From NCBI RefSeq assembly GCF_020099275.1, contig NZ_CP083646.1:434001-498000 (forward strand): a stretch of 64,000 nucleotides of DNA, read 5' to 3'. The translations under genes were made by a program, and so were the position numbers. Under the pieces are notes generated by a model. The model ran no database searches, was not told the DNA's origin, and was given only the letters and a program-made list of their open reading frames with translations. The stretch comes from Corynebacterium falsenii (GTDB lineage Bacteria; Actinomycetota; Actinomycetes; Mycobacteriales; Mycobacteriaceae). Below, piece by piece: positions 63,923 through 64,000 of this stretch (position 1 is its first letter; each line of letters begins with the position of its first letter).

Positions 63923-64000
63923 TTAGTGGGCGTCCTCGCCCACTGAGTCCTCTTCCAGAACACGTGCGGCTTCGAGGGCTTCCTTCGCGGTGGCCTCAGC
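63923..64000 (-). CDS. C-terminus of an unidentified protein (partial)
   Basis: From the window end, the minus strand reads AEATAKEALEAARVLEEDS and ends EDAH at TAA (complement of 63923-63925). The helical, acidic C-terminus is not enough to name a family. It is convergent with the SDR gene. Confidence 0.55.
   Translation of the reverse strand, partial: AEATAKEALEAARVLEEDSVGEDAH

Overview
The window reads as a chromosomal segment of a high-GC Gram-positive actinobacterium, almost certainly a Corynebacterium. The evidence is the block fhaA-fhaB-pstP-rodA-pbpA-pknA-pknB (18361-28662, minus strand) with crgA, pabA, a rhomboid protease and ppiA beside it, which is the conserved cell-division/kinase neighbourhood of that order. 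GlxR-, DtxR- and Zur-like operators, leaderless starts and an ISL3-family insertion sequence with ends of the corynebacterial type (GGCTCTTC...GAGTGC) fit the same assignment. The species cannot be named from sequence alone.

Layout. 2-607 is the tail of a DUF2254 membrane protein. 860-4715 is an eight-gene envelope-stress operon: several Asp23/Gls24-type proteins, a DUF2273-like peptide, a DUF6286 protein, an AmaP-like anchor and an ECF sigma factor, with a good GlxR box upstream. 4672-8781 holds ogt, a membrane alpha/beta hydrolase, zupT and a CDF-like transporter. 8782-9536 is a low-density stretch with a possible transporter remnant and a small membrane ORF. 9537-15882 carries a GlcD-type oxidase, a YccF protein, pabB, a membrane-anchored Lys/Ala-rich repeat protein, and YrhK-like and DUF1345 proteins. 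15996-29199 is the conserved division block, ending in a tRNA-Leu(CAG) gene.

29347-36413 looks iron-related: an SDR pseudogene, then a single-chain adenylation-carrier-membrane acyltransferase behind a DtxR-like box, then an Fe(III)-type ABC importer (substrate-binding protein, permease, ATPase). 36751-39237 pairs a ClC antiporter with a YhiM-like protein. 39318-43291 is a translationally coupled two-gene unit, an SbnA-like PLP synthase and a fused FAD/NAD-type domain plus PLP decarboxylase, probably making a diamine-type building block. 43525-44999 is a zinc module (His-rich peptide and AztD-like chaperone).

45223-53240 has a Dyp peroxidase, scoAB, a DUF4442 protein, an alpha/beta hydrolase, a GT87 mannosyltransferase broken by an in-frame stop, an HNH lipoprotein and a TrhA/hemolysin III protein. 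At 53884-55341 an intact 1458-bp ISL3-family element sits inside a PlsC-like acyltransferase with a perfect 8-bp target duplication. The rest holds mpg, maa, metB, a GNAT protein, a beta-lactamase-fold hydrolase, a collagen-like membrane protein, an EXLDI protein, an SDR and a partial gene.

Two things stand out beyond the gene list. First, a dispersed DNA motif, a short T-tract followed by (TC)CGACGCC(A/G)C, occurs about 16 times on both strands, in several reading frames and in one intergenic region. Second, the iron-region A-T-acyltransferase protein and the SbnA-like/bimodular decarboxylase pair are candidate uncharacterised biosynthetic systems.
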